Source: Lepidostoma basale (lineage: Eukaryota > Arthropoda > Insecta > Trichoptera > Lepidostomatidae). From it: 64,000 bases of DNA. The stretch covers positions 1,958,501 to 2,022,500 of the forward strand of contig JAHDVF020001468.1 of NCBI GenBank assembly GCA_022606425.2. Direction: 5' to 3'. Position numbers and translations under genes: made by a program. Positions 35,060 through 45,769 of the stretch are shown here, piece by piece (position 1 is the first letter of the stretch; each line of letters starts with the position of its first letter). The notes beneath the pieces were generated by a model that was given only the letters and a program-made list of their open reading frames with translations, was not told where the DNA came from and made no database searches.

Positions 35060-36110
35060 CTTCTTTGTTATGTTTGTAAGTTCGTTCTCTATGCATTCGC
35101 GAAACGGTGATGCGCCCGACGCGGCGGCACAAGAGAAACGTTCCTTTGCAGTTTGCTATTCGCTCTCATATTGGAATTGCTTTGCCTCTTTTGTTGTCAG
35201 GCATTTCGGCTTCATTCTTGGATGGTGGACGAACATCGCATTAGTCGTTCAAATTGCCATCGACTTCAAGTTTGCCGAAGCCCAAACGTGTATAATTTTC
35301 AACATTTCTGGAATGAAAAAGTACTACAAACGTGTAAATGGATTGTCTGGGATGAATGGACTATAATACATAAATGCATGAAGCGCTTAATCGAAATCTT
35401 CGAGAGTTATGAGCGAATGCAGAATTATTCAATTGAGCTCTCATTTTATTAGCAGGTGACTCTACCAGTTATACCAAAATCCACTCCAATTGATGAACTC
35501 AAATAACCACCAATTACGAAAATCACTAACGGCTTTGCGAACGTGCTATTTTGAAACTAAAAACCCACAACGCCAATGCAATCAACTACGCAATCCACGA
35601 ATAAATTGTAGGTGAATCGGTCACCTACAAATCGATTGACACCATCAGAAATACGAATGAGATTTCAAATAATCCAATGGAGTTTTAAAATTCTTTGGAT
35701 CTTCCTGATGCGCCACCGCACAAATTATCACTCAAAATCGGCGCAACAATCCTCTTCACAACATGAATCCACCGCGATTGTGCAGTGGAACTAGGTTCGC
35801 TTTCAAAAAAGTGATGCCAAACGTCATCGAAGTTACGATTCTTAATCGCAATTCAAAAGGAAAAGATGTATTGATTCCATGTTTTCCGATCGACGTGCCA
35901 TTTGATTTCAAACTAATGCAGTTTCCCCTTCGCCTTGCATTCTCAATGACCACGCGCACAAAGCATAAGTTCAATCGCTTCAAGTCTGTGGATTAAATCT
36001 GGAAAATTCATACTTTTAACATGATCAATTTTATGTTGCATGTTTACCAAAGACAGCCGAAAAAAGATACAGAAGGCGGAAATACTAAAAATATTGTATA
36101 CTCCAAAGCT
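35060..36110 (+). mobile_element. Helitron copy III remnant (helicase part)
   Basis: Broken frames give KWIVWDEWTIIHKCMKRLIE near 35330-35400, VTLPVIPKSTPIDEL near 35460, NPMEF-like and LDLPDAPPHKLSLKIGA near 35690-35740, and FPLRLAFSMT near 35920-35950. These are PIF1-like helicase motifs of insect Helitrons. Extensive deletions and stops. Confidence 0.7.
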
Positions 36111-36325
36111 ATATGTATATAGGATGCTTAGTCGGTTTGCTCCTATGTGAGTCAATGAAAGACGTGTTTACTGTCGGATGTTGGTTTATTGACTGATGCT
36201 CGGGAGTAACTAAGGCCTACGAGAGGACGGCCCCTACATGTACTTTTTCAAATTTGTTTTACGAAACAAACAAAAAAATAATCAAATGATTTTACTGAAA
36301 TCTCTTGATGGAAGTTCATTTTAAA

Positions 36326-36629
36326 TAATAATTAAATAAAACGATGTTTTTTAACTACTTCCACTTTTGTCTTTATTTAGACAGCGACCGGTTTCGCCAG
36401 ACTCGCTGGCATCGACAGACTGGTAACACTATTGTAAACTTAGTCCTTTATATACATACAGATCAGGATAAAAAGATGTTTACCACCCCTGATCTGTATG
36501 TATATAAAGGACTAAGTTTACAATACTGTTACCAGTCTGTCGATGCCAGCGAGTCTGGCGAAACCGGTCGCTGTCTAAATAAAGACAAAAGTGGAAGTAG
36601 TTAAAAAACATCGTTTTATTTAATTATTA
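36326..36629. repeat. Near-perfect 304-bp palindrome (foldback element)
   Basis: Left arm 36326-36465 and right arm 36490-36629 are each 140 bp and reverse complements with about one mismatch (AACACTATTG against AACAGTATTG). The 24-bp spacer is 36466-36489. Each arm carries the GCCAGCGAGTCTGGCGAAAC segment related to the ribozyme-like motif at 26016-26052. Confidence 0.95.
36537..36569 (+). ncRNA. Hammerhead-ribozyme-like motif 3 (in palindrome)
   Basis: The right arm reads CTGTCGA, then a perfect five-pair stem II (GCCAG at 36545-36549, CTGGC at 36555-36559), GAAAC and CGGTC. The invariant A of CUGANGA is replaced by T, so it is probably inactive. The left arm carries the same motif on the minus strand. 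Confidence 0.35.
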
Positions 36630-36694
36630 AACAAAAAAATCGTTGACATCTATTTATTTTGTATAAGTAAATGGGTCTATTTTGTGTATGTGTA

Positions 36695-36775
36695 TCTAAC
36701 TAACTAACTAACCATCACGCCGTATCCCCGAAAGCATAGGCAGAAAGATTAGACTGTCACACTAACCAATGCGGC
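36695..36775 (-). mobile_element. LINE (family 1) 3' tail scrap
   Basis: A (TAAC)n run followed by CATCACGCCGT, CCCCG and AGGCAGAAAG is the reverse complement of the family-1 terminus (ETA, stop, GTTA repeat). This is a very short 5'-truncated insertion. Confidence 0.7.
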
Positions 36776-37094
36776 ACTCCATCCTTCTGTTTTCGCCCCC
36801 GCGAGAGACGCGGTGTGATGGGTTACGAACCTCATTGCCACCAATAGGCATCTCCCGCGCACAAAATAAATGTAAAATTGCGTATCTACTTCAAACAAAT
36901 AACAAAAATAATTTAATGAGCCATTGCGACACATGCCGGGCATTAGCTAGCATTATATACATTATAGCATTATATATACGTAACGATTTTGTTAAAATTT
37001 CTACACTGAGGATATATTTTATGGGAATTACTTGCTTCGTATTGAAGAATATCCTGGCAAAACAAAACACATCAATGTTTTGAATTGAATTTTT

Positions 37095-37515
37095 ATTTTA
37101 AAGAGCCCAGCGAGTACTGTACAACTCATTGGTTGAGAGGATTCAGAAAAGATTTCTAATATATCTCTACGTGGAAGGGTTTGGAGGCTGTTCGTAGCTT
37201 TATCCCCCATCGCATTCTTCTTGGACACGCTGGGGACATAGTCTGCAGATATGGAGGAATGGGTTTACACTTACCCATTCTTTGGGAACTCCGTCATCTT
37301 GAATGGTATCCATCTTTATGTTGCTGATAGTATTTTTCGATAACTTCAGCACAGACTGTTTTATATTCCGACATGCAAAATCAACCTGCAGCTGAGGATG
37401 CCGGTGGGAAGAGCAATCAAACTGCTAAACATGATTGCTTCGAAGATCGTCCGTTCTTCATATTGATGAAACAATGTTCAAAAGGAAAATAGTCCAAATA
37501 TTGGAAAGTATTCAG
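37095..37515 (+). mobile_element. LINE C-terminal fragment (same family as 57010-58340)
   Basis: Broken plus-strand frames read ERIQKRFLIYLYVEG, GHAGDIVCRYGGMGLHLPIL-like text and a final segment matching, with shifts, the protein encoded on the minus strand at 57481-57155 (FRHAK/YLPTCRT region and the closing ESI motif). Confidence 0.6.
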
Positions 37516-37738
37516 CCTCAATAGCGTCATATTTATTCATAGGTTATTCCAACGGCAACTGTTCATTATATATTCGTAATATCCATTTGATTTGATAATA
37601 AGATGATCATTATTGTGTACGAAACATATCCTTGTTACATAAAGAGAAGATAACAAAACTATTTAAGACATAAAAGAATAGAATATTATACTACGGAGCA
37701 AATGTAATTCTCTTTTAATTCATTGCAATTATTCTCCA

Positions 37739-39194
37739 CTACATTTCCCGAAAAATCATGAGTTGTATTACCATATAATTGGTTATAAATGCTAATAAAG
37801 CCACTATAAATCGAAAATTAACTGAAACAACGTTAAAGAGCTTGGAGTCGGGCCGCCTCGCGACCAGCGCCTTGCGGAACTGTCTCACGCTGCTCCTCGT
37901 GGCTCCGGGCATGCTAGAAGAGAAAAACACGACGCTGGTATAGCACACGGTATAATACTAGGCTATAGTCGGGTCATAGTAGTGCCTACCCGAAGAAGTC
38001 CAGCGCCAGCAAGCGTCCCGCGTGGGTCCTGCTGTTTCCCACTCTGAGGTGGAGCATCTTATTAACCAAGGCCAACAGGAAGATCACCAGGGCGTTGTGA
38101 GAAATCTTCAGCAACTCTACTGTTCTTAAACTCGGAGGCTGTGGAGAAACTCTACAGTGAGTACCGCGAGTTATTAGGTATTACGAAAGATCCTTTCACT
38201 ATTTTATTGTTAGAGTAGCGAGTACTTACGGTCCATTGCAAAAGTGGCAGTATCGTTATCACTTCTAATGAGAAATAATAAATTGACATCAGAATCTGAA
38301 ATCAAAACAACCTCTTTGTGATATTGGTTGCAAGGCGAGCCCAAACTATCGAGAAATGAGATATCCATTATAAAATGTGATACATACCACGAAACTAAAC
38401 TTGCGCGTTATCAAATCCAAATTGTCGAGCAGTTTGTAATAAGTTTGTTCAAAGGTAGAGAGTAATAATTGTCGTTTGTGAAGGTCGCGGACGCCGACGC
38501 CGACGGCGACTGAGCGATGCGTGCGGAGCGCAGGCGAGAAGGTGCGGCGGGTGATCAGCGCCAGCAGCGAGCCACCCGTGCTGTCGCGCCTCGTACCGAA
38601 GGTCCCGCTTAGGCACCCGTTTAGGACGCTCACATACGAGATTACAATGCACATCGAGTTGAAGTACCGCAAGATGGCTACGTCGGTCACCAAGACAATG
38701 CATAAGGAGATCGCGAGCCGCAGCGTCAGCTTCTTGTGGTAGCAGATTTCGAGGAAAATATATAAGCCGATGAGGATATTCGCTGCGTAACTTAACGTAT
38801 TTCTCGAACGAACGTATCCATTCACTCCCGGAAACAGTTTTTCGATAGCTGTAAATTTTTCCAGAATCGTTATCATAGCTGGGGACTTCATATTAGACAA
38901 CCAAAATAGAACAACATTAAGAATACCCGAAACATGCATGAACAAATAAATGATAGCTTGCACCATTACTGTATTCCGGAACGAGAAGAGTCGCCTTTCT
39001 ACATAATACTCTCCAATAAGGAGTAGCGCCGAATACACCAAGGGCAACACACTCACTCCCCGTGCCCCTACATGGCCACACGCGGAGAGGCCCAGCAGCC
39101 TGCCGACTGTTTTGAAAGGCTCCACGATGTCCGCTTAACGTTGGTAAATCTTTGTGTGGTCAACATAGAGATCCGCACTCTCGGAAAGGGACAT
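37739..39194 (-). CDS. Gustatory receptor Gr6 (four exons, nonsense codon 20)
   Basis: GR-family channel of about 398 codons. Exons on the minus strand: 39194-38388 (269 codons; MSLSESADLYVDHTKIYQR, TAA at 39137-39135, then ADIVEPFKTVGRLLGLSACG), 38295-38230 (66 nt, ILMSIYYFSLEVITILPLLQ), 38138-37990 (PPSLRTVELLKISHNALVIF) and 37913-37739 (MPGATRSSVRQFRKAL, LFNVVSVNFRFIVALLAF, TNYMVIQLMIF stop). Phases are 0, 0 and 2, and donors are GTATGT, GTAAGT and GTAGGC. All of exon 1 after the stop is open and receptor-like, with VNGYVRS before TM3 and SYVSVLNGCLSG in TM4. D-I-V-E-P aligns with Gr3 residues after its own start, so the TAA truncates a real N-terminus. Rescue by a non-ATG start or an unseen 5' exon is possible but not shown. 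Confidence 0.83.
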
Positions 39195-39439
39195 CCTCTT
39201 TGCATTGAGATCTTGGAGTTTGATACCCGCTACTTTACGCGGCGACGATATGACGCCAAATACTCGAGAAATTGAATAATTAATCGACGGGACAACTTCA
39301 ATAAATACAATTATACTGGAATTGCGTTCATTTTAAATTAAAGTATCCACTTAACGAGGTGGTCACATTCTGGACCCATTTTAATTTTGCCAGCTTTTTA
39401 CTAACGTATCTGGATATAATTTAAGGGTATCCTGTTGTT

Positions 39440-40165
39440 TATATCGTTCTCTCATGAAATCGTGTCGAGAAAAATTAAGTCAAAAGTGGAAAAAGACGTC
39501 TTTTAAGTCCCAGACTAATGATCCGCTTCAAGTTGAATTGACAAGGGTATTACTCATAATTGGGTATGCTCCTGTTAATAGCGAAGATGAAGCTGTGAAA
39601 GATGAGTTCTGGGATAGTATAAACGAGATAGCAGCGTGTAAGAACGTGAACGAAAGATTTATTTTAGCAAGAGATTTGAATTTTATATGGAGGTGAAACG
39701 ACTGAGAGTTTATGAGAAGGAGCTTTACAATTTTGAGTTGCACGAATAGATATGACAGAAACAAATAAATGTGAAAAAGCTGTCGGTTATGACTGTCACC
39801 TTGGAGCTTATTAAAAACGGTGGATCGGTGGTTTCAGCGTAGTTATATAGACTCTTAAACCAGTATATAGAGGAAAGATATACGCCGCTCGACTGGAGGA
39901 GGGCTGTTATCATGCCTCTATATAAAGTAAAGGGGTCTTGTATGCACTGTGGAAATCACCGGGCAATAAGTCTGTTAAGCGCTGTTGGTAAACTCTATGG
40001 TCGAATTTTAATAGAAAGAGTAAAAAAGGCGACGACTGAAAGAGTATGGGATGTACAAAGTACGTTTATGAGCGGAAGAGGATGTATGGATCAGATTTTT
40101 GCACTTCGAACGCTTGCGGAGAAGTTTACTGCCAAAAGACGTAAGCTTTTATGTGCGTTTGTCGT
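39440..40165 (+). mobile_element. LINE (family 1) copy with endonuclease remnant
   Basis: The frame at 39454-39696 reads LLIIGYAPVNSEDEAVKDEF, WDSINEIAACKNVNERFILA and RDLNFIW, an APE-type endonuclease fragment. 39912-40196 reads MPLYKVKGSCMHCGNHRAIS, LLSAVGKLYGRILIERV and MDQIFALRTLAEKFTAKRRK, the start of the reverse transcriptase. The part between them is deleted. It retains the G-N-H-R-x-I-S-L motif that the copy at 46541-48740 has lost. Confidence 0.85.
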
Positions 40166-40194
40166 TTGTAGACAAGCACTGCCATTGTTGGGTT

Positions 40195-40390
40195 AAATCG
40201 GGTGGTGGTCTAGGGGATAGAACGCTTGGCTCCTGATCTAGGGGACTTGGGTTCAAGCCTGGACACGACCAGATTCCTTCTTCATAATAATGAGCTATTT
40301 TCTGCTCACATTGAAGATTGTAATAATAAATTCTAATATCATTGATTTAAATCCTTGGTATTAGTCTTTTAAAAAAAAAAATTAAAAAAA
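40195..40390 (+). mobile_element. tRNA-derived SINE inside the LINE
   Basis: 40203-40276 resembles a tRNA: an A-box-like GTGGTCTAGGGGATAGAACG, a B box GGGTTCAAGCC at about 40250-40260, and near-pairing ends (GGTGGTG against CACGACC). It is followed by an unrelated body and an A-rich 3' end at 40370-40390. It sits at a deletion in the LINE reverse transcriptase. I do not call a functional tRNA because the anticodon stem does not pair well. Confidence 0.6.
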
Positions 40391-41100
40391 ATGGGAACAT
40401 CACTCCCTGGTTTGATATCAAAAAGGGTGTTAAGCAGGACTGCATGATGTTTCCATGGTTATTCAATATGGACAAGTGTATAAAAGAGCTGAAAGGATTG
40501 GATGCGGATGACGCTGTCCTACTTGCAGACAACGAGCATGAACTACAAGTCCTGGTGAATAGTATGTATGAGGCATGGGAAATGATCTGATGGTGAATGT
40601 TAATTAGTCCAAGGTAATGATTTTTGAAAAAGAAGAAATCATGACAGTCTGCAACATTAGCGTGAATGGTGAAAATTTCGAGCAAGTAGATGAGTTTGTG
40701 TATTTAGGTAGTATGTTTACAAGAGATGGGCGAGTGGAGAGGGATATTGAAAGAAGGGTTGCGGCAGGCATCAAAGTGAATGGTGCACTTAAAGTTGTCA
40801 TCGCAAACAAAAAAACATCCAAAAAATCTAGAATGGCAGTGCACAATAGTGTTCTTCTACCGACCCTTATGTATGGAAGCGAAGCATGGAACTGGCAAAT
40901 GAAGGATGAAAGTAGAATAAATGCAGTAGAAATGAGATCTCTTAGACGAATGTGTGGATACTCTGTGTATGATAGAGTGTCGAATGAAAATATAAGAAGT
41001 GAATGCGGTGCGAATGATGGTGTTATGAACAAAATAATGAAAGGATCATTAAGATGGTTTGGAAATATGGAAAGAATGAATGCCTTGGAAGGGTGAAATA
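40391..41100 (+). mobile_element. LINE (family 1) copy, C-terminal part
   Basis: Continues the copy after the SINE: PWFDIKKGVKQDCMM, then ADDAVLLADNEHELQVLVNS (catalytic A-D-D box with flanking loss), then the frame 40617-41096 reading VNGENFEQVDEFVYLGSMFT, LMYGSEAWNWQMKDESRINA and GSLRWFGNMERM. It is truncated before the R-G-R-P-R-K-T-W box. Confidence 0.85.
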
Positions 41101-41264
41101 TGTCATTCCATATAAAATTCAATAAAACTCCTAGAAGAGAGACGTTTTCTTCATATTGATTTTTTAATGTGGAGTTTTACATATTATAATTGTTCAAGAA
41201 AGATAAATGTTAAGGAGCGTATCAATAAAGCCAATCGAAATTACTAGTTTACATTATTTTATTT

Positions 41265-41700
41265 TTATATGAACAAAAGACATTTATTTAAGGCTACGCT
41301 TATTAATAATGTTGTGAAAATGTGAAACAACAATATCATTGAATAAATGTATAGAACGCATAGCCACCTCCCAATTTGTGTGATTCTTCTTAATGCACGG
41401 CATGTTTTCCAGAAGAGACCCGTTTCGTCACAATTAAAAACTTGTTGCGACAGGTAACCCTCAGAATGTACGAGCTTCTGATGATGAAATTCTGTGGATG
41501 CCGGTTCTTTTCTTAAATATCTCAAACCATCCACGACTCCCCTTAAATTGTACTTCTTTTTCGGCAGTTGAAAATCCTGGCGTCTTCTTTATGAGGTCGG
41601 CAAAAATAACTTTCGCCTTCTCACAAATGATATTTGAGTTTTTAGTGTCGCCAACCTTTCAACATCGTCGAGAATAGGTAACCGATTCGTTGACTTCCCC
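41265..41700 (-). mobile_element. Tigger/pogo-like transposase remnant
   Basis: The minus strand reads KVIFADLIKKTPGFS near 41610, GSRGWFEIFKKRTGIHR near 41540 and, one frame over, GYLSQQVFNCDETGLFWK at about 41460-41405. This is the CENPB-like DNA-binding to DDE junction of pogo/Tigger transposases, with D-E-T-G-L-F-W holding the first catalytic Asp. A frameshift and truncation inactivate it. Confidence 0.75.
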
Positions 41701-42500
41701 TTTCCGCGTCACTCGTTATGCAAAATATTGCTCGTTAAGGGAGGATATTTTTCACAATCTGTTTAGTTCGTCATGCGAATTACTCGTTATGAGAGGTGCT
41801 CGTTTTAAAAGGTCTCACTGTATTTTATAATCTTTCGAGACATTTAGAATAATTGTATTTAGGATATCCGCTCGAGTTAAGAAAGATATAGGAAAAGTTG
41901 GCTCTAGAATAGGATTATCTGGTACTTGCCATAATGGAGCACTAATAATAGAACAATAGTTTCGTTACGGCTGAAGCCGTACCCTGTACGTTGCACAGAT
42001 GGCCACAGGAGTTCGCTCTCTTGTCATCGTCTCGCGGGGACGCTCAGGGAGGCTTAGAAGATGGAAAGTGGAAAAGACTAACAGGCCAGCTCATGTCGAA
42101 TGATCATCGGAAGTAAAGTTAACGAAAGATTCCTTCTTAAAAGACACGGCAATAAGACAAATAATTTATATGGGAGTCACGTGGTTTGCTTTTACAAGGC
42201 ATTAGCAAAATAAAACATTTAAGTAGGTATGTCAAGTAGTTTTTTAATCATTATACACCATTGCATTGTTTTTTTTTTCATTAAGAACTATATAGGTACT
42301 GTGACGGGCCGGATCATAAACATAGTTAAATATACTTTTTATTAGTAATTTTTACTTACATTGTTTGCTTAATGAAAACATATCCAGAAAGAAATATAGA
42401 AATATATATAAAGTTATTTAAGTTTATATACATAGCCGGTGGTAGGACACGTAAATACCGTCCTAACCGCCGAACGGCCATAAGCGGCGGCCAGTCACAG
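41701..42500. other. Non-coding DNA
   Basis: AT-rich sequence with a GC-richer stretch near 41970-42070. I see no recognisable gene or repeat. Confidence 0.45.
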
Positions 42501-43210
42501 ACGCCGTTTTCAGCGGCCAAACACGTTGAACACTAACCGCCGGCTACACGGTATCACTGCCAAATACTTAAACTTTTCGGTTTCCAAATCGGCAAACCGT
42601 GTGCTAAACGCTCTCTTTCCCATGCTAGGACGAAACAGTTCACTCTTCATAAGAAACAAACTCCTCATCTACAAAACAATCGTAAGACCGATAATAACAT
42701 ATGCAGCCCCCATCTGGGGCTACGCGGCCTCTTCGCACACACGCCGCCTCCAAATCTTCCAGAACAAGGTCTTACGAAAAATTCTTCGAGCTCCCAGGTG
42801 GAGCAGAATATCACAACTTCACCTAGAGGCGGGACTCCCGACCCTAGATAAGTACATCCTCTCACTAGCCGAACGTTTCTACCAGGGAGTTGCAACTCAC
42901 CCCAACCCTGGCATCAAAGAATCCTCTAACTACCCTCCAGATAAGCTTTTTAAACATAAGCGCCCAAAACAGATCCTCCTTCAAAGCGCTACTTCGGGGC
43001 ACCCACCACCTTCACAACCACCCCCCTCCCTTCCGAACACACCACCACAACCTAGCACCCCCCCAGAACCGCCATAAACAAACCTCCGTCACCACCCCTC
43101 ACCCTCCCAACACCCCACTCCACTAACATATAACACCCTCAAATCCCATCAATGACAACTCCAACAGGTGAGGGAGCAATAGCCCTCGGGCTGACTCTCC
43201 CGGCAACACA
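42500..43210 (+). mobile_element. jockey-like LINE 3' end
   Basis: The frame 42526-43077 reads LNALFPMLGRNSSLFIRNKL, IVRPIITYAAPIWGYAAS, LQIFQNKVLRKILRAPRWSR, LAERFYQGVATHPNPGI and ends in a proline-rich tail. This is the C-terminus of a jockey-clade reverse-transcriptase ORF, homologous to the minus-strand copy at 54380-56860. Only the last quarter is present. Confidence 0.85.
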
Positions 43211-43784
43211 GACCAATGATGATGATCGATCAATCACCTCTTTGCTGCACTATAACTTTGGAACCCGTTACCATTTTAAACGTATCTCTGCCTTTTACTA
43301 CAACTACTACTACAAACGTATCAAACAACTGCCTATAAAACGTATCTCTGCTTCAATTACAAACATATCCTGCAGGGACCTGCGTCCTATGAGAAGAAAT
43401 TTAATACAGTCCACTACCTGTCCGCAACAGGTACAGGTACATGTGTCGCCAAAGCACAAGAGAAATGAAAACCTATCGTGAAAATTTTGTATATCTTCAT
43501 AGCCGGTCTCCGAGAGTGCAGGAGTCGGCATAAATGTTGGATTCTGGTTTTGACCGCGTCGGGCTCCCTGGAATGACGCGGAAGGCGCACGGTTAATGTA
43601 GAGCTCACTCTGACGCGCAGGTTACAGTGTTCCGTAGTAAATGGCTCCCAGGAGCCTGCCGTGGACACCCCGCTGTGGGCCAACCACAGCACTTCCGACA
43701 CCCTCACCCACCCGCTCTCTTGGCAACGTTGGCAACCATTGTTTGGGAATATTCTATTCTCTCACTAGAGTTATAATCTACATA
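43211..43784. other. Non-coding DNA between jockey scrap and Gr7 relic
   Basis: Contains short duplicated AACGTATCTCTGCCTT/AACGTATCTCTGCTTC-like strings near 43280-43350. I recognise no gene. Confidence 0.4.
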
Positions 43785-44100
43785 TAAGTAAGGCCTTTCG
43801 CAACGACAAACTAGAAGAGAGAAACAAAAAGAGTTCTTGGGAGATCGCCATTGAAATGACCGCAGCGTGTAAAAATAGGTTCATGGAGCCGCTCATATTG
43901 TGCACCCAATTGTTTCGTTGGGGAAGAAGCTTCTCAATGGCGACGAAATTGTCCAGGATAGTGGGTAATTAAACAGTTTAACCGGGTCGATATTTTTTAT
44001 AAATTTACCATAACTCTTGGTGCAATCGTCACTCTCAGAATTCGGCACTCTTCCGGTGTTGATATGACTATATGATGGATGCTCCAATGTCTCAAACCAA
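43785..44100 (-). pseudogene. Gustatory receptor relic Gr7 (exon-1 fragment)
   Basis: The minus strand reads KSYGKFIKNIDPVKLFNY, then after a deletion and frame change TILDNFVAIEKLLPQRNNWV and HNMSGSMNLFLHAAVISMAI. These match the GR exon-1 N-terminus (x-I-D-P-x-x-x-F) and the I-L-D-N-F-V-x-x-E-K-L-x-P segment before TM3 (compare Gr5). No exons 2-4 lie downstream on this strand, so this is an isolated dead fragment. Confidence 0.65.
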
Positions 44101-45765
44101 TTAATCCTTTTACGTAAGTGAATACAATCATTACATTTCTGGACAAATAATTTTAAAAAAAATCACTAATAAAACTTTACAGCAAAGCATATTACGGCTT
44201 CATTCGACAAAGGATATTATTGTAACAAAACTGTACTCTTAAGAGTGAATGAATGTTTAAATTGAAACTCTTTAGTACCCGTACACGAGAATTGTATATA
44301 TTGCTAAGTAATAAACCATGAATGACGCCAAATTAAAAATATGGTGAAAATTAACCGAGTGCACATTACAAGCGATCACGTGGGGCCGGCGGCAGAGAAG
44401 GGCTTTGGAGAAGCGCTGGATAGAGGTATCAGCAGACAGAGCTTTCCTGAAACAAGCATATTATTTGTTATGGCTCTCGGGTATATATGTTTATTATACT
44501 CGTACTTTGAAATCTTAACATTTTCTTTGCGTTTGAGGTTTAACAAACAGTTAATATTACAAGTTAGTGCAGTTAAATTATATCTATTGGTAATCTTTCT
44601 GATATATTAGTTTTTATAGTGAGAAATGTAAATATTTCATGAGAGCTTCTTCAGACTCAAACGTAACTAAATCATAACGATCGTCGTTTAAACCAACTGC
44701 GACAAATTTACCAATTGGGTGGTGGAGGTATGCCTGCCCGGAGGACACTACTTGGGACAATAAATATATGCTAGAGCAGGATTCAGCTGATGGGAATGGC
44801 AACAGTAATTTTAATTTGTCATCGGGGATTTAGTTTCTGTCTCGACACATGGCCACGCCTTTGTATCTTTTATGTTGAATAGTGCTATAATGATTCATCA
44901 TTTTAAAAGTTTTCTTGTTATATCTACCAATATTGGTTAAGTTATCCAAGATGGGAAAGAAATTTCTTTTGAATCTAAGGTCACTCACTAGCCATTTTAT
45001 CCAAATAGTTATCCAAATGCAAGAGATCCACAACAACAACTATAGCTGAATCAGTCAGCTCACACTTATTGAGCCAATAAAATTGCTCAAATTTGCTGTC
45101 CGAAACATTTTTTTAATACACCTGTAGAAGTCAGGTATATAGATATTCAAATTCCCCCCGGTGAGGCGTACGCCCTACGTTGGGAAACACTGTGCTAGAG
45201 GAAAGAAGAGTCAGGACTACGAGTATGTATTGGGCACTAATGACTTACAGAATCAAAACAGAGATGGAGTAGGCAGAGAAAAGGATTCTGAATGGCAACA
45301 TCGACAGGACGGACCCAGCAAGGATTCTCGAATTCGTTATGCACGAGACTCCAGAGGGCCGTCGATCACATGCACGACCACCAAAGAGATAAAGAGAAAG
45401 CTGGACGTCCTCATCACTGGGATAAATTTGATATTTTGTCTAAACAATTCGCAATATCTACATAACATATAGAAAAAGAAGAAGAAGAAGAAGTTACAGA
45501 AGAAGCACAAGGATAGTAGATCAAGTATTGATTTTCGAAAAACTTGATATTTTATCAATCGCCATTGCGTTAGAACTACAAAGTTCACCTTCGCGCACAA
45601 ATAGACAAACATAGTCTGATCGAATTCCTTACAAATTGATAATTATATTATAAAATAATTGTATTTCATGTTAAAATATAAATTATCTTTTTTGGGACGT
45701 GGTATAACGATTTCGTAACATTTGAAAGAAAAAAAGACAGTTTTACCACAGATTGTAGTAAGGAC
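44101..45765. other. Unassigned region downstream of Gr8 exon 3
   Basis: No GR terminal exon was found here. A minus-strand frame at 44802-44614 (PIGKFVAVGLNDDRYDLV, TFESEEALMKYLHFSL) looks protein-like, but I do not recognise it. A plus-strand stretch at about 45290-45430 reads DPARILEFVMHETPEGR and KLDVLITG and may be a LINE C-terminal scrap. Confidence 0.35.
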
Positions 45766-45769
45766 TCAC

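Noticed and set aside
40203..40276. A functional tRNA gene
   Set aside because: The B box is good, but the anticodon stem pairs poorly and the unit continues into a body with an A-rich end, so it is a SINE head.
45337..45612. Possible Gr8 terminal exon
   Set aside because: The frame has no A-C-N-M-F or N-Y-x-x-I-L signature and is driven by a poly-Phe (GAA repeat) stretch.
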